Origin: an uncultured Coriobacteriaceae bacterium
Lineage (GTDB): Bacteria; Actinomycetota; Coriobacteriia; Coriobacteriales; Eggerthellaceae
Length of the DNA: 53,906 nucleotides
Direction of reading: 5' to 3'
NCBI GenBank assembly: GCA_900550055.1
Contig: URQU01000009.1
Span: forward strand, 1-53,906
Below the pieces are notes generated by a model. That model ran no database searches. It was not told where the DNA came from and saw nothing but the letters and a program-made list of their open reading frames with translations. The translations under genes and the position numbers were made by a program. Within the stretch, counting starts at the first letter, position 1, and each line of letters starts with the position of its first letter. Of the stretch, positions 24,172 to 32,490 are shown one piece after another.

Positions 24172-24912
24172 CTACAGCCTCACGCCTACCGGCGCTGGAT
24201 GATTTTCGAGGAATCTCTCGACCGTCGTCTTCTTCTCGTTGCCGTGAAGGCTTTCGTAGGCCAGTGGCGATAAAGCCTTGAACAAGGAAAGCATGTCCGA
24301 GTCGATTCCCATGGGCGAATGTCCATTTGGTCCAGGATTGAAAAGGCGCTCGTTATGCGCGACGCGGTTGCGCAGCTTGTTGATGGATTCGAGCTTCAGG
24401 TTGAGCTTTGCCCTGTCGGTTCCGGCAGGCCATGCGGCGTGCAGATACGGTATCCAAAGGTCGCGCTCGCGGCTTCGGTCTGTCATGTGGGCCCAGAAGC
24501 CGAGCATGAGCCCTGCAATCACCTGATCGGGGTTTGCAGGGTCGTGTGCCCGCCCACGGGCGTCGTTGATGGCGCGGCGATTTACCATGTTCACGTCGCG
24601 CATTTTTTTCGCCTTGCTATTTCGCATGATGGGGCGTGTCACGGGTGAGTTCGCGTCGAAGAGCCAGTGCTCGTCACCCTGGAAGCGCTCGGTGAGAGCT
24701 CGGTCGTACGCATTGCGCAGCGCGAGCTCGAAGTGCGCGATGTCTCCCATGAGGACTCGCCCCAGCATGAGGTTCCATTCGTGCAGCTCGAGCGCGCAAT
24801 CGATGTTGCCGTCGCAAAGATCGAGGTAAGAAGAGAGCCTTGACGACGAAAGCCAGCGCTCCGCCCACTCGTGCTGTGCTTCGGTTTTGGGGCGCCCGCA
24901 TGCGTTTGCCAT
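24172..24912 (-). CDS. Abi-family protein with HEPN RNase motif
   Basis: A 246-residue protein resembling Abi_2/Abi-like abortive-infection proteins. The C-terminal half contains RNRVAHNERLF, matching the R-x4-H catalytic motif of HEPN ribonucleases, and the N-terminal region has the LELHEWNLMLGRVL helix usual for the family. Such proteins are thought to cut RNA and arrest growth on phage infection. AGGAGA precedes the start. No antitoxin gene is adjacent: the flanking genes are a GyrI-like protein and, 283 bp downstream, the XRE gene on the same strand. Confidence 0.8.
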   Translation of the reverse strand: MANACGRPKTEAQHEWAERWLSSSRLSSYLDLCDGNIDCALELHEWNLMLGRVLMGDIAHFELALRNAYDRALTERFQGDEHWLFDANSPVTRPIMRNSKAKKMRDVNMVNRRAINDARGRAHDPANPDQVIAGLMLGFWAHMTDRSRERDLWIPYLHAAWPAGTDRAKLNLKLESINKLRNRVAHNERLFNPGPNGHSPMGIDSDMLSLFKALSPLAYESLHGNEKKTTVERFLENHPAPVGVRL

Positions 24913-24939
24913 AAGGTTTCTCCTGTAGATACAAATTTA

Positions 24940-24974
24940 GGCCCGGTGACTTGAATCAGCGGTCATCCCGGGCC
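24940..24974 (-). terminator. Hairpin downstream of the GyrI-like gene
   Basis: GGCCCGGTGAC (24940-24950) pairs with GTCA-TC-CCGGGCC (24963-24974 region) with a two-base bulge. On the minus strand the stem is followed by TAAATTTG. It probably ends the transcript from 25751. Confidence 0.6.
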
Positions 24975-25115
24975 CATCGTCAATCATTATACTCGCTGTT
25001 GCGCTGACCGGTTACTCGCTGTTGCCGGTGCTGACAAACGTCCCGCAATCGAGTCAGCTATGGTCTTTGCCGATTGCAAAGGCGCGCTTGGAGCACATTG
25101 CGGCGCTTCGTTCCG

Positions 25116-25751
25116 CTAAATCGGCTTGATGGGATGGCGAATCACGGTCTTGAGCTTCTCCGGCGCGCACTTGCGCGGGTCGGAGAGGTAGATCTCGTGA
25201 TGCAGACGGGCTTCGGAGAAGTCGGGCGCATAGCCTTGCTCGGCTGCACATGCGTGCATGGCGTCTATGGTCGCCGGCTCGTCGTCGTAAGGCCCGGTAT
25301 GCATGCATTGAACGCATAGGCCCTCGTCGACCTTCAGCATCTCGACCGCTGAGAAGTCAAGCTTCTTTTTGGCGGCAGCCTCCGAGACGGCCCAGTCGAA
25401 ATCGTCGCGAGTGACGAAATCGGGCAGGCGGATGCAGGAGATGAAGTTGAAGTCGCCCTTCCGCGCATAGTCGATCTGACCGTCTGCAGGGTCCTGCCAC
25501 CAGAACCCCTCGAGCGGCGGCACGACGAAGTCGAAATAGCCTTCGATTTCGTGTGGGCCCTTCTTCGACATCTTGACAGTGTAGGCCACGCCGTAGAGCA
25601 GCGGCATGGCGCCCTGGTACTCGCCGCCCTCGATGTTGGGGTCGCCCTTGCCGCGTACGGCAATGTAGCTCATGGGCGGAATGGTCAGGATGCTCGGTTT
25701 GCACGACGGCTTGTAAAGCTCCTTGAATTCCTTCTTGAAATCGTATGCCAT
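25116..25751 (-). CDS. GyrI-like small-molecule-binding domain protein
   Basis: A 211-residue standalone protein of the GyrI-like superfamily (AraC/BmrR effector-binding fold). It has the typical N-terminal IPPMSYIAVRGKGDPN, a central FDFVVPPLEGFWW and the C-terminal CMHTGPYDDEPATID motif. Standalone members bind or hydrolyse hydrophobic cations or cyclopropanoid compounds in some cases, but no ligand can be assigned here. Start MAYDFKK is preceded by GGGAGGA. It is monocistronic. Confidence 0.88.
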   Translation of the reverse strand: MAYDFKKEFKELYKPSCKPSILTIPPMSYIAVRGKGDPNIEGGEYQGAMPLLYGVAYTVKMSKKGPHEIEGYFDFVVPPLEGFWWQDPADGQIDYARKGDFNFISCIRLPDFVTRDDFDWAVSEAAAKKKLDFSAVEMLKVDEGLCVQCMHTGPYDDEPATIDAMHACAAEQGYAPDFSEARLHHEIYLSDPRKCAPEKLKTVIRHPIKPI

Positions 25752-25802
25752 TAATCGTCCTCCCATAATGTAAGCTTCTCGCCGATATTGCTTCAAACAT
25801 AG

Positions 25803-25838
25803 CGATAGGCGCGGCTTCGGGAGAAACCGCGCCTATCG
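25803..25838 (-). terminator. Terminator after guaA
   Basis: CGATAGGCGCGG (25803-25814) pairs perfectly with CCGCGCCTATCG (25827-25838), 34 bp beyond the guaA stop on the minus strand. Confidence 0.75.
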
Positions 25839-25871
25839 GCAGTCATTATATCATAGAATCGAACAGGTGTT

Positions 25872-26852
25872 CTATTCCCACTCCACCGTGCCGACGGGCT
25901 TGGGGGTGAGGTCGTAGCACACGCGGCAGATGCGGGGAACTTCGGCGGTGATGCGGGCGGTGATGCGCTTGAGCAGCGCCCAGTCAAGCTCGGGGACCTC
26001 GGCGGTCATGACGTCGACCGTGTTGATGCAGCGGATGATGCAGGGCCAGTCGTAGGCGCGCTTGCCTTCGCGCACGCCGGTTGTGCGGAAGTCGGGCACC
26101 ACGGCGAAGTACTGCCAGATGGTCAGGCCGGCGTTGTCGATCTCCTCGCGCACGATGGCGTCTGCCTCGCGCAGCGCCTCAAGGCGATCGCGGGTGATGG
26201 CGCCGAGGCAGCGAACGCCCAGGCCGGGGCCGGGGAAGGGCTGGCGCTCGACCATGTTCTCGGGCAGGCCGAGCTCACGGCCGACCACGCGCACCTCGTC
26301 CTTGTACAGCAGCTTGACGGGCTCGCACAGCTCGAACTGCAGATCGTCGGGAAGGCCGCCCACGTTGTGGTGCGCCTTCACGCCGTCCTGGGACTCCAGG
26401 ATGTCGGGGTAGATGGTGCCCTGTGCCAGGAAGCTGACCTCGTTGCCGACCTTGCGGGCCTCTTCCTCGAACACGCGGATGAACTCGGCGCCGATGATCT
26501 TGCGCTTGGTCTCGGGCTCCTCGACGTCGACGAGCTTGCCCAGGAAGCGATCGGTGGCGTCCACGTAGACCAGGTTCGCGTCCAGCTGGTTCTTGAACAC
26601 GTCGATGACCTGCTCGCTCTCGCCCTTGCGCATGAGGCCGTGGTTCACATGCACGCAGATGAGCTGCTTTCCGATGGCCTTGATGAGCAGCGCTGCGACG
26701 ACGGAGCTGTCAACGCCGCCGGAAAGGGCCAGCAGGACCTTCTTGTCGCCGATCTGCTCGCGGACTGCGGCAACCTGCTCGTCGATGAAGGCTTGGGCGA
26801 GTTCGGGGGTGGTGATGCGCACCATGTCGTCGGGACGCTTGTTCGGATCCAT
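25872..26852 (-). CDS. guaA: GMP synthase, ATP-pyrophosphatase subunit lacking the glutaminase domain
   Basis: A 326-residue protein equivalent to the C-terminal two thirds of GuaA. The PP-loop SGGVDSS is at residues 44-50, followed by family motifs VNHGLMRKGE, AQGTIYPDILES, GLPENMVERQPFPGPGLGVR and the C-terminal KPVGTVEWE. It adenylates XMP and accepts ammonia to form GMP. The ~190-residue class I glutaminase domain of ordinary GuaA is absent and nothing upstream encodes it, so ammonia must come from a separate subunit elsewhere (as in archaeal split enzymes) or be used directly. The ATG at 26852 is followed at once by conserved sequence. Confidence 0.92.
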   Translation of the reverse strand: MDPNKRPDDMVRITTPELAQAFIDEQVAAVREQIGDKKVLLALSGGVDSSVVAALLIKAIGKQLICVHVNHGLMRKGESEQVIDVFKNQLDANLVYVDATDRFLGKLVDVEEPETKRKIIGAEFIRVFEEEARKVGNEVSFLAQGTIYPDILESQDGVKAHHNVGGLPDDLQFELCEPVKLLYKDEVRVVGRELGLPENMVERQPFPGPGLGVRCLGAITRDRLEALREADAIVREEIDNAGLTIWQYFAVVPDFRTTGVREGKRAYDWPCIIRCINTVDVMTAEVPELDWALLKRITARITAEVPRICRVCYDLTPKPVGTVEWE

Positions 26853-27190
26853 GCAGAGCTCCTTTTAGTTCGCGGGTATGCGCTGCCGTGCGCAGCGCAT
26901 GAGTCATAACTCCATATTATATGCGGCAGGGTCCAGGTTTTCTTTTGCCGAGACAGGCTTTTTTGTGGTCGAGCAGCGGATTCCTGCGCTCGGCGACAGA
27001 CGAGTCGTGCTCGCATGCCGTCAGGAAATGACATTCGATTCCCTCTCGACGGCATGAGGCCGCGCGTTTTGCGCGGTTACGGGAATCGCCCTTGCAGTGC
27101 CGGCGCGGGAGCAGCCGCGTTGCCGATGCATCCCGGCAGGGTTTTCTCCTGATAGGATACGGGTACGGTATCGAGCAAAGAGGGGGTTTC
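26853..27190. other. Divergent intergenic region guaA / aldo-keto reductase
   Basis: No gene is seen in this 338-bp gap. A TATAAT on the minus strand (26916-26921) is a likely -10 box for guaA, without a clear -35. Two inverted repeats lie further on: ATGCCGTC (27015-27022) with GACGGCAT (27048-27055), and CCGCGC-GTTTT-GCGCGG (27060-27076). They may be terminators, operators or leader hairpins of the aldo/keto reductase gene. Confidence 0.5.
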
Positions 27191-28333
27191 ATGAACTACA
27201 GGCGTTTGGGCGAAACCGGCCTTATGGTCAGCGAGATCGGCTTCGGGGCGGAGTGGATGCCGGGCGACGACCAGGAGATGGTTTCCGAGCTGGTCGGCTT
27301 CGCAATGGGAAAGGGCGTCAACATCGTCGATTGCTGGATGGCCGATCCGGCGGTGCGCAAGGTTTTGGGCAACGCTGTCTGCGCGCACCGCGACAAGTGG
27401 ATCGTGCAAGGTCATTTCGGCGCCACGTGGCAAAACGGCCAGTATACCCGCACGCGCGACATGGACGCGGTGATCCCGGCATGGGAGGAGTTGCTGTCGT
27501 GCTTCGGCGGGCATATCGAGCTCGGTCTCATCCACTTCGTCGATTCGCTCGCCGAATTCGATGGGATCATGGCCGGCCCGTTCATCGAGTATGTCCGAGC
27601 GGAGAAGGGCGCCGGGCGCATCGACCATATCGGCATCTCCACGCACAACCCCGAGGTGGCGCTGCGGGCGGCGGAAACGCCGGATATCGAGATGATCATG
27701 TTCTCCATCAACCCCGCGTTCGACATGCTGCCCGCCTCGGAGGAGCTTGACGACCTGTTCAAGGAGGAGTACCAGCCCGGTCTTGAAAACATGGACCCGC
27801 AGCGCAAGCGTCTGTACGCGCTGTGCGAGGAAAACGGCGTGGGCATCACCGTGATGAAGCCGTTTGCGGGCGGGCGCCTGTTCAGCGCCGAGAAGTCGCC
27901 CTTCGGCGTTGCGATGACCCCCGTTCAGGCCGTCCACTACTGCCTGACACGCCCCGCGGTCGCCTCCGTGCTCGCCGGCTTCAGGGATGTCGGGGAATGC
28001 GCGGGCTGCCTTGCCTACGAGGGCGCCGGCGATGAGGAGAAGGATTACGCGTCCATCTTGGCTGACGCGCCGCAGCACGCCTACTTCGGCAACTGCATCT
28101 ACTGCGGGCATTGCCAGCCCTGCACCGCGGGCATCGACATAGCCACGGTGAACAAGTACTACGATCTGGCGCAGATGCAGGACGAGGTGCCCGCATCCGT
28201 GCGCGATCACTACCTGGCGCTCGAGGTTCGCGCCGGGGACTGCACCGGCTGCGCCGCCTGCGAGCCGAACTGCCCGTTCGGCGTGCCCATCGCCGAGCGC
28301 ATGGCGGAAGCCGCCGCGTTGTTCGGCGCCTAG
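27191..28333 (+). CDS. Aldo/keto reductase-family protein with C-terminal 4Fe-4S domain
   Basis: A 380-residue protein: an AKR-type barrel (about 1-285; MNYRRLGETGLMVSEIGFG) followed by a ferredoxin-like domain with CIYCGHCQPC and CTGCAACEPNCPFG, enough cysteines for one or two [4Fe-4S] clusters. The usual AKR tetrad is degenerate: Asp (NIVDCW) and His (LIHFVD) are kept, but the Tyr is missing (DCWMAD) and the Lys position reads QGHFG. Classical NADPH carbonyl reduction is therefore doubtful and an electron-transfer or other redox role is possible. Start ATG 27191 has AGAGGGGG upstream. Confidence 0.85.
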   Translation: MNYRRLGETGLMVSEIGFGAEWMPGDDQEMVSELVGFAMGKGVNIVDCWMADPAVRKVLGNAVCAHRDKWIVQGHFGATWQNGQYTRTRDMDAVIPAWEELLSCFGGHIELGLIHFVDSLAEFDGIMAGPFIEYVRAEKGAGRIDHIGISTHNPEVALRAAETPDIEMIMFSINPAFDMLPASEELDDLFKEEYQPGLENMDPQRKRLYALCEENGVGITVMKPFAGGRLFSAEKSPFGVAMTPVQAVHYCLTRPAVASVLAGFRDVGECAGCLAYEGAGDEEKDYASILADAPQHAYFGNCIYCGHCQPCTAGIDIATVNKYYDLAQMQDEVPASVRDHYLALEVRAGDCTGCAACEPNCPFGVPIAERMAEAAALFGA

Positions 28334-28570
28334 CGGGGAAGGGGGAGCGGAGGCCTTGGCTCGATCGCCGGTGCTAAGGATTTCTGCGGGATAGGCTCGT
28401 TTCCTTGATCGTCTCGATATCAAGCATCTTCGCGATTGCGGTGTGCCGACGGGCTTTGCGACTTCCAAACTATAGAGCAACGCTTTTTGACCAGGCATTT
28501 CATCCGGTATGCGTCCAGCCACAAGTTATCGCTAGCTTAAAGCATTATTTTCATTCGTGATTATATGCTC

Positions 28571-28600
28571 TTGCAAATATTATCGTCGTCTGTGTATAAT
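28571..28600 (+). promoter_or_regulatory. Promoter of the modABCD operon
   Basis: TTGCAA (28571-28576) and TATAAT (28595-28600) are 18 bp apart in an A/T-rich patch. The predicted start near 28607 places a perfect hairpin at the extreme 5' end of the mRNA. The gap upstream (28334-28570) shows no gene. Confidence 0.65.
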
Positions 28601-28612
28601 CAGCGAAATGAC

Positions 28613-28642
28613 AGGCGCCCCTTCGTATGCGAAGGGGCGCCT
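28613..28642 (+). promoter_or_regulatory. Perfect 13-bp hairpin in the modA leader
   Basis: AGGCGCCCCTTCG (28613-28625) pairs with CGAAGGGGCGCCT (28630-28642) around TATG. It lies between the promoter and the modA ribosome-binding site. It is too short for the known Moco riboswitch. It may be a 5' stabilising hairpin, an attenuator or an operator. Confidence 0.6.
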
Positions 28643-28675
28643 GGTGGTATGGGGACAAAAAAGAAGGGAACCAGT

Positions 28676-29494
28676 ATGAAAAAGATGAAGAACCGCCTGA
28701 CAGCGATCGCAGCCGTGGCGTTTGCCACCGTGCTCGCCTGCGGCGTGCTGGCAGGATGCTCCTCCGACAAGGGCGAGCAGAAGGCCGAGCAGCCGGAGCA
28801 GACCGCTGCCGCAACCCTTGAGGGCAAAAGCCTCAACATCTATTGCGGCGCTGGCATGACCAAGCCGTTCCAGGAGATCGCCGACGCTTTCAAGGCGCAA
28901 ACCGGCTGCGAGATGAACATCACCTTCGCCAACGCCGCACAGATCCAGACGCAGATCAACACCACGCAGGAGGGCGACTTCTTCATCGCCGGCTCCGCCG
29001 ATGAGCTCAAGCCCGTCAGCGATCATGTTGCCACCAGCACCGACCTGGTCAAGCACATTCCCGTCCTGGTCGTGCCCGCCGACAACCCCAAGGGCATCCA
29101 GACCGTCAGCGATCTTGTGAAGTGCGACACCCTTCTGCTGGGCGACCCTGAGTCCACGCCGATCGGCAAGATCGCCGTCAAGGCCATGACCGATGCCGGC
29201 GTTATGGAGCAGGTCAAGGCCTCTGGCGCCATCACCACCTCCACGACCGCCCCGCAGATCGCCGAGGCGCTGGCCAAGGGCGAGGGCGACGCCGCCATCG
29301 TGTGGAAGGAGAACGCGGGCAAGGACGGCCTGACCATCCTGGAGAACTCCGGCATGGAGGGCTATGTCAAGACCGTGCCCAGCGCCGAGCTGACCTGCGC
29401 CGCCGATGCCGACGCCGTCAAGGCCTTCTCCGAGTTCCTGCAGACCGAGACCGCCAAGAACATCTGGACCAAGTTCGGCTACGAGCTGGTGTAA
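28676..29494 (+). CDS. modA: Molybdate ABC transporter substrate-binding lipoprotein
   Basis: A 272-residue lipoprotein. A lysine-rich signal peptide ends in the lipobox LAGC (25-28), with Cys28 the lipidated residue. The mature part follows the ModA pattern: SLNIYCGAGMTKPFQEI at its start, NAAQIQTQI, and GDAAIVWKENA. It captures molybdate (or tungstate) outside the membrane and delivers it to ModBC. AAGAAGGGA precedes the ATG. It is the first gene of a tight four-gene operon, 3 bp before modB. Confidence 0.92.
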   Translation: MKKMKNRLTAIAAVAFATVLACGVLAGCSSDKGEQKAEQPEQTAAATLEGKSLNIYCGAGMTKPFQEIADAFKAQTGCEMNITFANAAQIQTQINTTQEGDFFIAGSADELKPVSDHVATSTDLVKHIPVLVVPADNPKGIQTVSDLVKCDTLLLGDPESTPIGKIAVKAMTDAGVMEQVKASGAITTSTTAPQIAEALAKGEGDAAIVWKENAGKDGLTILENSGMEGYVKTVPSAELTCAADADAVKAFSEFLQTETAKNIWTKFGYELV

Positions 29495-29497
29495 CGC

Positions 29498-30388
29498 ATG
29501 TCTGCGGCACTTGAGCAAAAACGTCACAGAGGCCGCAAGCGCAACATCTTCCCGGCATTGTGCATGCTGGTAACGGGGATGGTGCTCCTATTCATCGGGA
29601 GCGCCATCTTCGCTATTGTGGCGGGCGGCATCTCGCATTTCGGCGAGGCCATCAGCTCCGAGGAGGTGTTGTTCTCCTTGCGCATGAGCGTGACCACTTC
29701 AAGCATTTCCACCGTCATCTGCCTGCTGCTGTCGCTGCCGACCGCCTATGCGTTGTCGCATGTGGCGTTTCCCGGCAAGCGCTTGGCCGAGATCTTGATG
29801 GAGCTGACGCTGTCGCTGCCTTATATCCTGCTGGGCTTCGCCTTGCTGCTGATCTTCTCGTCGCCGCTGGGCAAGGCGCTCAAGGAGGCGGGCTTCGCCG
29901 TGGTCTTCTCGCCTGCGGGCATCGTGTTCGCCCAGATGATCGTCAACCTTCCCTTCGCCATCCGCATGATGCGCACGGCCTTCGCCGGCGTCAATCCGCG
30001 CGTGGAGTTCGTGGCGCAGACCTTGGGCGCCATGCCCTGGGACGTGTTCCGCACCATCATCGTGCCCATGTGCCGCAACCAGATCATCAGCGCGTTCGTG
30101 CTCACCTGGGCGCGCGGCATGGGCGAGTTCGGGGCGACGCTCATGCTGGTGGGCGTGACGCGCATGAAGACCGAGACGCTTCCCGGCAGCATCTACCTGA
30201 GCATCTCGACCGGCAACACCGAAACCGCTATGGCCACGGCCATGATCATGCTGCTGGTTTCGGCGTTCACGCTGGTGGTGGCGAACGTGCTCGACCGCCC
30301 TACGGGCGAAAGCCGCGTGGGAAGGGCGGGCAAGGGATTGGGCTTGAGACGCATGGGGAAATGCGGGGAATGCGAGGGAAAGCGATGA
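29498..30388 (+). CDS. modB: Molybdate ABC transporter permease
   Basis: A 296-residue membrane protein with about six helices and the EAA-loop that docks on the ATPase (EFVAQTLGAMPWDVFRTIIV), followed by the ModB-typical WARGMGEFGATLML. It forms the molybdate channel. Start ATG 29498 follows the modA stop by 3 bp. Its stop overlaps the modC start (ATGA). The last 35 residues are basic and glycine-rich, longer than usual. Confidence 0.93.
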   Translation: MSAALEQKRHRGRKRNIFPALCMLVTGMVLLFIGSAIFAIVAGGISHFGEAISSEEVLFSLRMSVTTSSISTVICLLLSLPTAYALSHVAFPGKRLAEILMELTLSLPYILLGFALLLIFSSPLGKALKEAGFAVVFSPAGIVFAQMIVNLPFAIRMMRTAFAGVNPRVEFVAQTLGAMPWDVFRTIIVPMCRNQIISAFVLTWARGMGEFGATLMLVGVTRMKTETLPGSIYLSISTGNTETAMATAMIMLLVSAFTLVVANVLDRPTGESRVGRAGKGLGLRRMGKCGECEGKR

Positions 30389-31101
30389 GCGGCGGCAGCA
30401 TCGAGATTCGCGACATGGTGGCGCGCCGCGGCAGCTTCTCGCTGCGCGTTGACGAATTGCATATCGAGCCGCACGAGATATTCGCCATCGTGGGGGAGAC
30501 GGGGGCGGGTAAAACCGTGCTGCTCGAGGCGATCGCCGGCGCGTTTCCCCTGGAGGCCGGCAGCATCCTGCTTGACGGCAAGGACATTCGCTGCCTGCCC
30601 GTGCAGCAACGGCGGTTGGGGATCGTGTATCAGGACCACGCGTTGTTCCCACATATGACGGTTGCGGAGAACATCGGCTACGGCCTGAGGATGGCGCGCG
30701 TGCCCAAGGCCGAGGCCGCCCGCCGCGTGGAGGAGATGCTCGACCTGTTCTCCATCCGCCATATCGCCGACCGGTATCCCGGCATCATCAGCGGCGGAGA
30801 GGGCCAGCGCGCGGCGTTGGCGCGCGCGTTGGTGATGCGGCCGGAAATCTTGCTGCTCGACGAGCCGTTCTCGGCGCTCGACCCCACCACCAAGAAGCGC
30901 ATGTACGAGACGCTGCGCGACGTGCACGGCCGCTTCCGTTGCACCGTGGTGTTCGTCACACACGATTTCAATGAGGTGTGCTGCCTGGGGCACCGCGCAG
31001 GCATCATCTTGGACGGCGCGCTGCAGGCGGTGTGCCCCGCCGACGAGCTGTTCACGCGCGAGTTCCGCCCGCAGGTGATGGCGTTTTTGGGCCGCGGCTA
31101 G
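30385..31101 (+). CDS. modC: Molybdate ABC transporter ATP-binding protein
   Basis: A 238-residue ABC ATPase. Walker A GETGAGKT is at residues 37-44, the signature is ISGGEGQR, Walker B ILLLDEPFSALD and the H-loop VTHDF are intact. The chain stops after the ATPase core, so the C-terminal molybdate-sensing (TOBE/MOP) domain of E. coli ModC is absent. It starts inside the modB stop codon. Confidence 0.92.
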   Translation: MSGGSIEIRDMVARRGSFSLRVDELHIEPHEIFAIVGETGAGKTVLLEAIAGAFPLEAGSILLDGKDIRCLPVQQRRLGIVYQDHALFPHMTVAENIGYGLRMARVPKAEAARRVEEMLDLFSIRHIADRYPGIISGGEGQRAALARALVMRPEILLLDEPFSALDPTTKKRMYETLRDVHGRFRCTVVFVTHDFNEVCCLGHRAGIILDGALQAVCPADELFTREFRPQVMAFLGRG

Positions 31102-31156
31102 CGGTATCATCGTCAAAAAGGAAAAACACGCGCTAGGAAGCGCAAGGAGGAGCCAT

Positions 31157-31999
31157 ATGTATATCCCGGACAGCTATCTCGATGAGCTTATCGCTTCCGA
31201 CATCCCCAGCGGGATCGACCTGACCACGCATGTGATGGGCATCGGCGGACAGCCGGGCCGCATGGAATACTACACGCGCGACGCGGCCCTGCTTTGCGGG
31301 ACCGAGGAGGCTGCCCGCATCTTCGGCCGTTTCGGCTGCACGGTGGTCGAGGCGCTTCCCAGCGGCAGCATGCTTGCGCCCGGCGACGTGTTCATGACCG
31401 TTGAAGGCCCTGCGGCCGGCCTGCATATGGGCTGGAAGATCTGCCTCAACATCTTCGAGTACTATTGCGCGCTTGCCACCAAGGCCAGGCAGATGGTGGA
31501 TGCTGTGCATGCCGTGAACCCGCTGTGCGAGGTGCTTTCCACCCGCAAGCTCATGCCCGGCACCAAGCCCTTCGACGTCAAGGCGCTTACGGTAGGCGGC
31601 GCGTTCCCGCATCGTCTGGGGCTGAGCGAGACGGTGCTCGTGTTCGAGCATCACCTGACCTTCTACGGCGGGCTTGAGAAGTTCATCGCCGATGTGCCGC
31701 AGCTCAAGGCGAAGGTGTGCGAGAAGAAGCTGTTCGTCGAGTCGAGCGTTGAAGATGCCGCGCGCCTGGTGGAAGCCGGCGTCGACGGCGTGCAGCTTGA
31801 CAAGGTGGCGCCTAAGCAGGTTGCGCAGCTGGTGCCGCAGCTCAAAGCCGTCAACCCCCACGTGACGCTCATCGCCGCCGGCGGCGTCAACCTGGGCAAT
31901 GCCGCCGAGTATGCCGCCACCGGCGTGGACGGCCTGGCAACCACGTGCTTGCACTTCGCAAAGCCCCTCGACATGAGCGTGCGCATGAGCGCGCTGTAG
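31157..31999 (+). CDS. modD: ModD-like pyrophosphorylase
   Basis: A 280-residue homologue of nicotinate-nucleotide pyrophosphorylase (NadC) of the ModD type. Visible marks are STRKLMPGTKPFDVKAL (binding of phosphoribosyl substrate), FEHHLTFYGG, and the C-terminal LIAAGGVNLGNAAEYA barrel strand. ModD genes are linked to modABC in several bacteria and the protein's reaction is unknown; its place here, 55 bp after modC, supports ModD over NadC. AAGGAGG lies before the ATG. A short hairpin (32000-32023) follows. Confidence 0.85.
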   Translation: MYIPDSYLDELIASDIPSGIDLTTHVMGIGGQPGRMEYYTRDAALLCGTEEAARIFGRFGCTVVEALPSGSMLAPGDVFMTVEGPAAGLHMGWKICLNIFEYYCALATKARQMVDAVHAVNPLCEVLSTRKLMPGTKPFDVKALTVGGAFPHRLGLSETVLVFEHHLTFYGGLEKFIADVPQLKAKVCEKKLFVESSVEDAARLVEAGVDGVQLDKVAPKQVAQLVPQLKAVNPHVTLIAAGGVNLGNAAEYAATGVDGLATTCLHFAKPLDMSVRMSAL

Positions 32000-32021
32000 A
32001 GGGGCGCCGGGTTTTGCGCCC

Positions 32022-32465
32022 TTACTTGAAGATGACCCATTTGCACAGGCAGAAACCCCAGATGCCTTGCATTGCCATGGTGATGAACTTCCCCGCCATC
32101 TCCGGGCAGTTGAATGTTACGGCCGCCCAACCGATGAACCAGGTGCCGAATAGGAAGTTCCAGACATACAAAGCGATGAACATCGCCACGCTGCGCCAGA
32201 AGTTGCTCGATGCCTTGAACGTGATGTTGCGGTTCATAAGGAAGTTGAACGAGCCGGAGCATGCGACGGCGATGCCGTTCGCGACGCCGGTCGGCAGCGC
32301 GAACTGGGCAGCCGCGAACACGCCGAACTCGACAAACGTCTGCATAATGGATACGCCGTAGTACATGAACGCCTGCCGAACGCCCTGGGCGAGGGCTGAT
32401 CGGCTGGGATGTTTTTCCGAGGCATGGACCTGCGAGTTGTCGGTATGTGGGGTGCTGGGTTTCAT
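32022..32465 (-). CDS. GtrA-family membrane protein
   Basis: A 147-residue protein with a polar N-terminal tail of ~35 residues and four transmembrane helices. It has the family pattern NFLMNRNITFKAS after helix 2. GtrA-like proteins are proposed to flip undecaprenyl-linked sugars for cell-wall or teichoic-acid glycosylation. Start ATG at 32465 lies 25 bp after the glyoxalase stop with no strong ribosome-binding site, so it is probably coupled to that gene. No glycosyltransferase is adjacent. Confidence 0.85.
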   Translation of the reverse strand: MKPSTPHTDNSQVHASEKHPSRSALAQGVRQAFMYYGVSIMQTFVEFGVFAAAQFALPTGVANGIAVACSGSFNFLMNRNITFKASSNFWRSVAMFIALYVWNFLFGTWFIGWAAVTFNCPEMAGKFITMAMQGIWGFCLCKWVIFK

Positions 32466-32490
32466 ATGCAAGGCGCTTCGAGGTGAATCC

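Noticed and set aside
28613..28642. Possible molybdenum-cofactor riboswitch in front of modA
   Set aside because: It is a single 13-bp hairpin, far shorter than the known aptamer and without its conserved loops.
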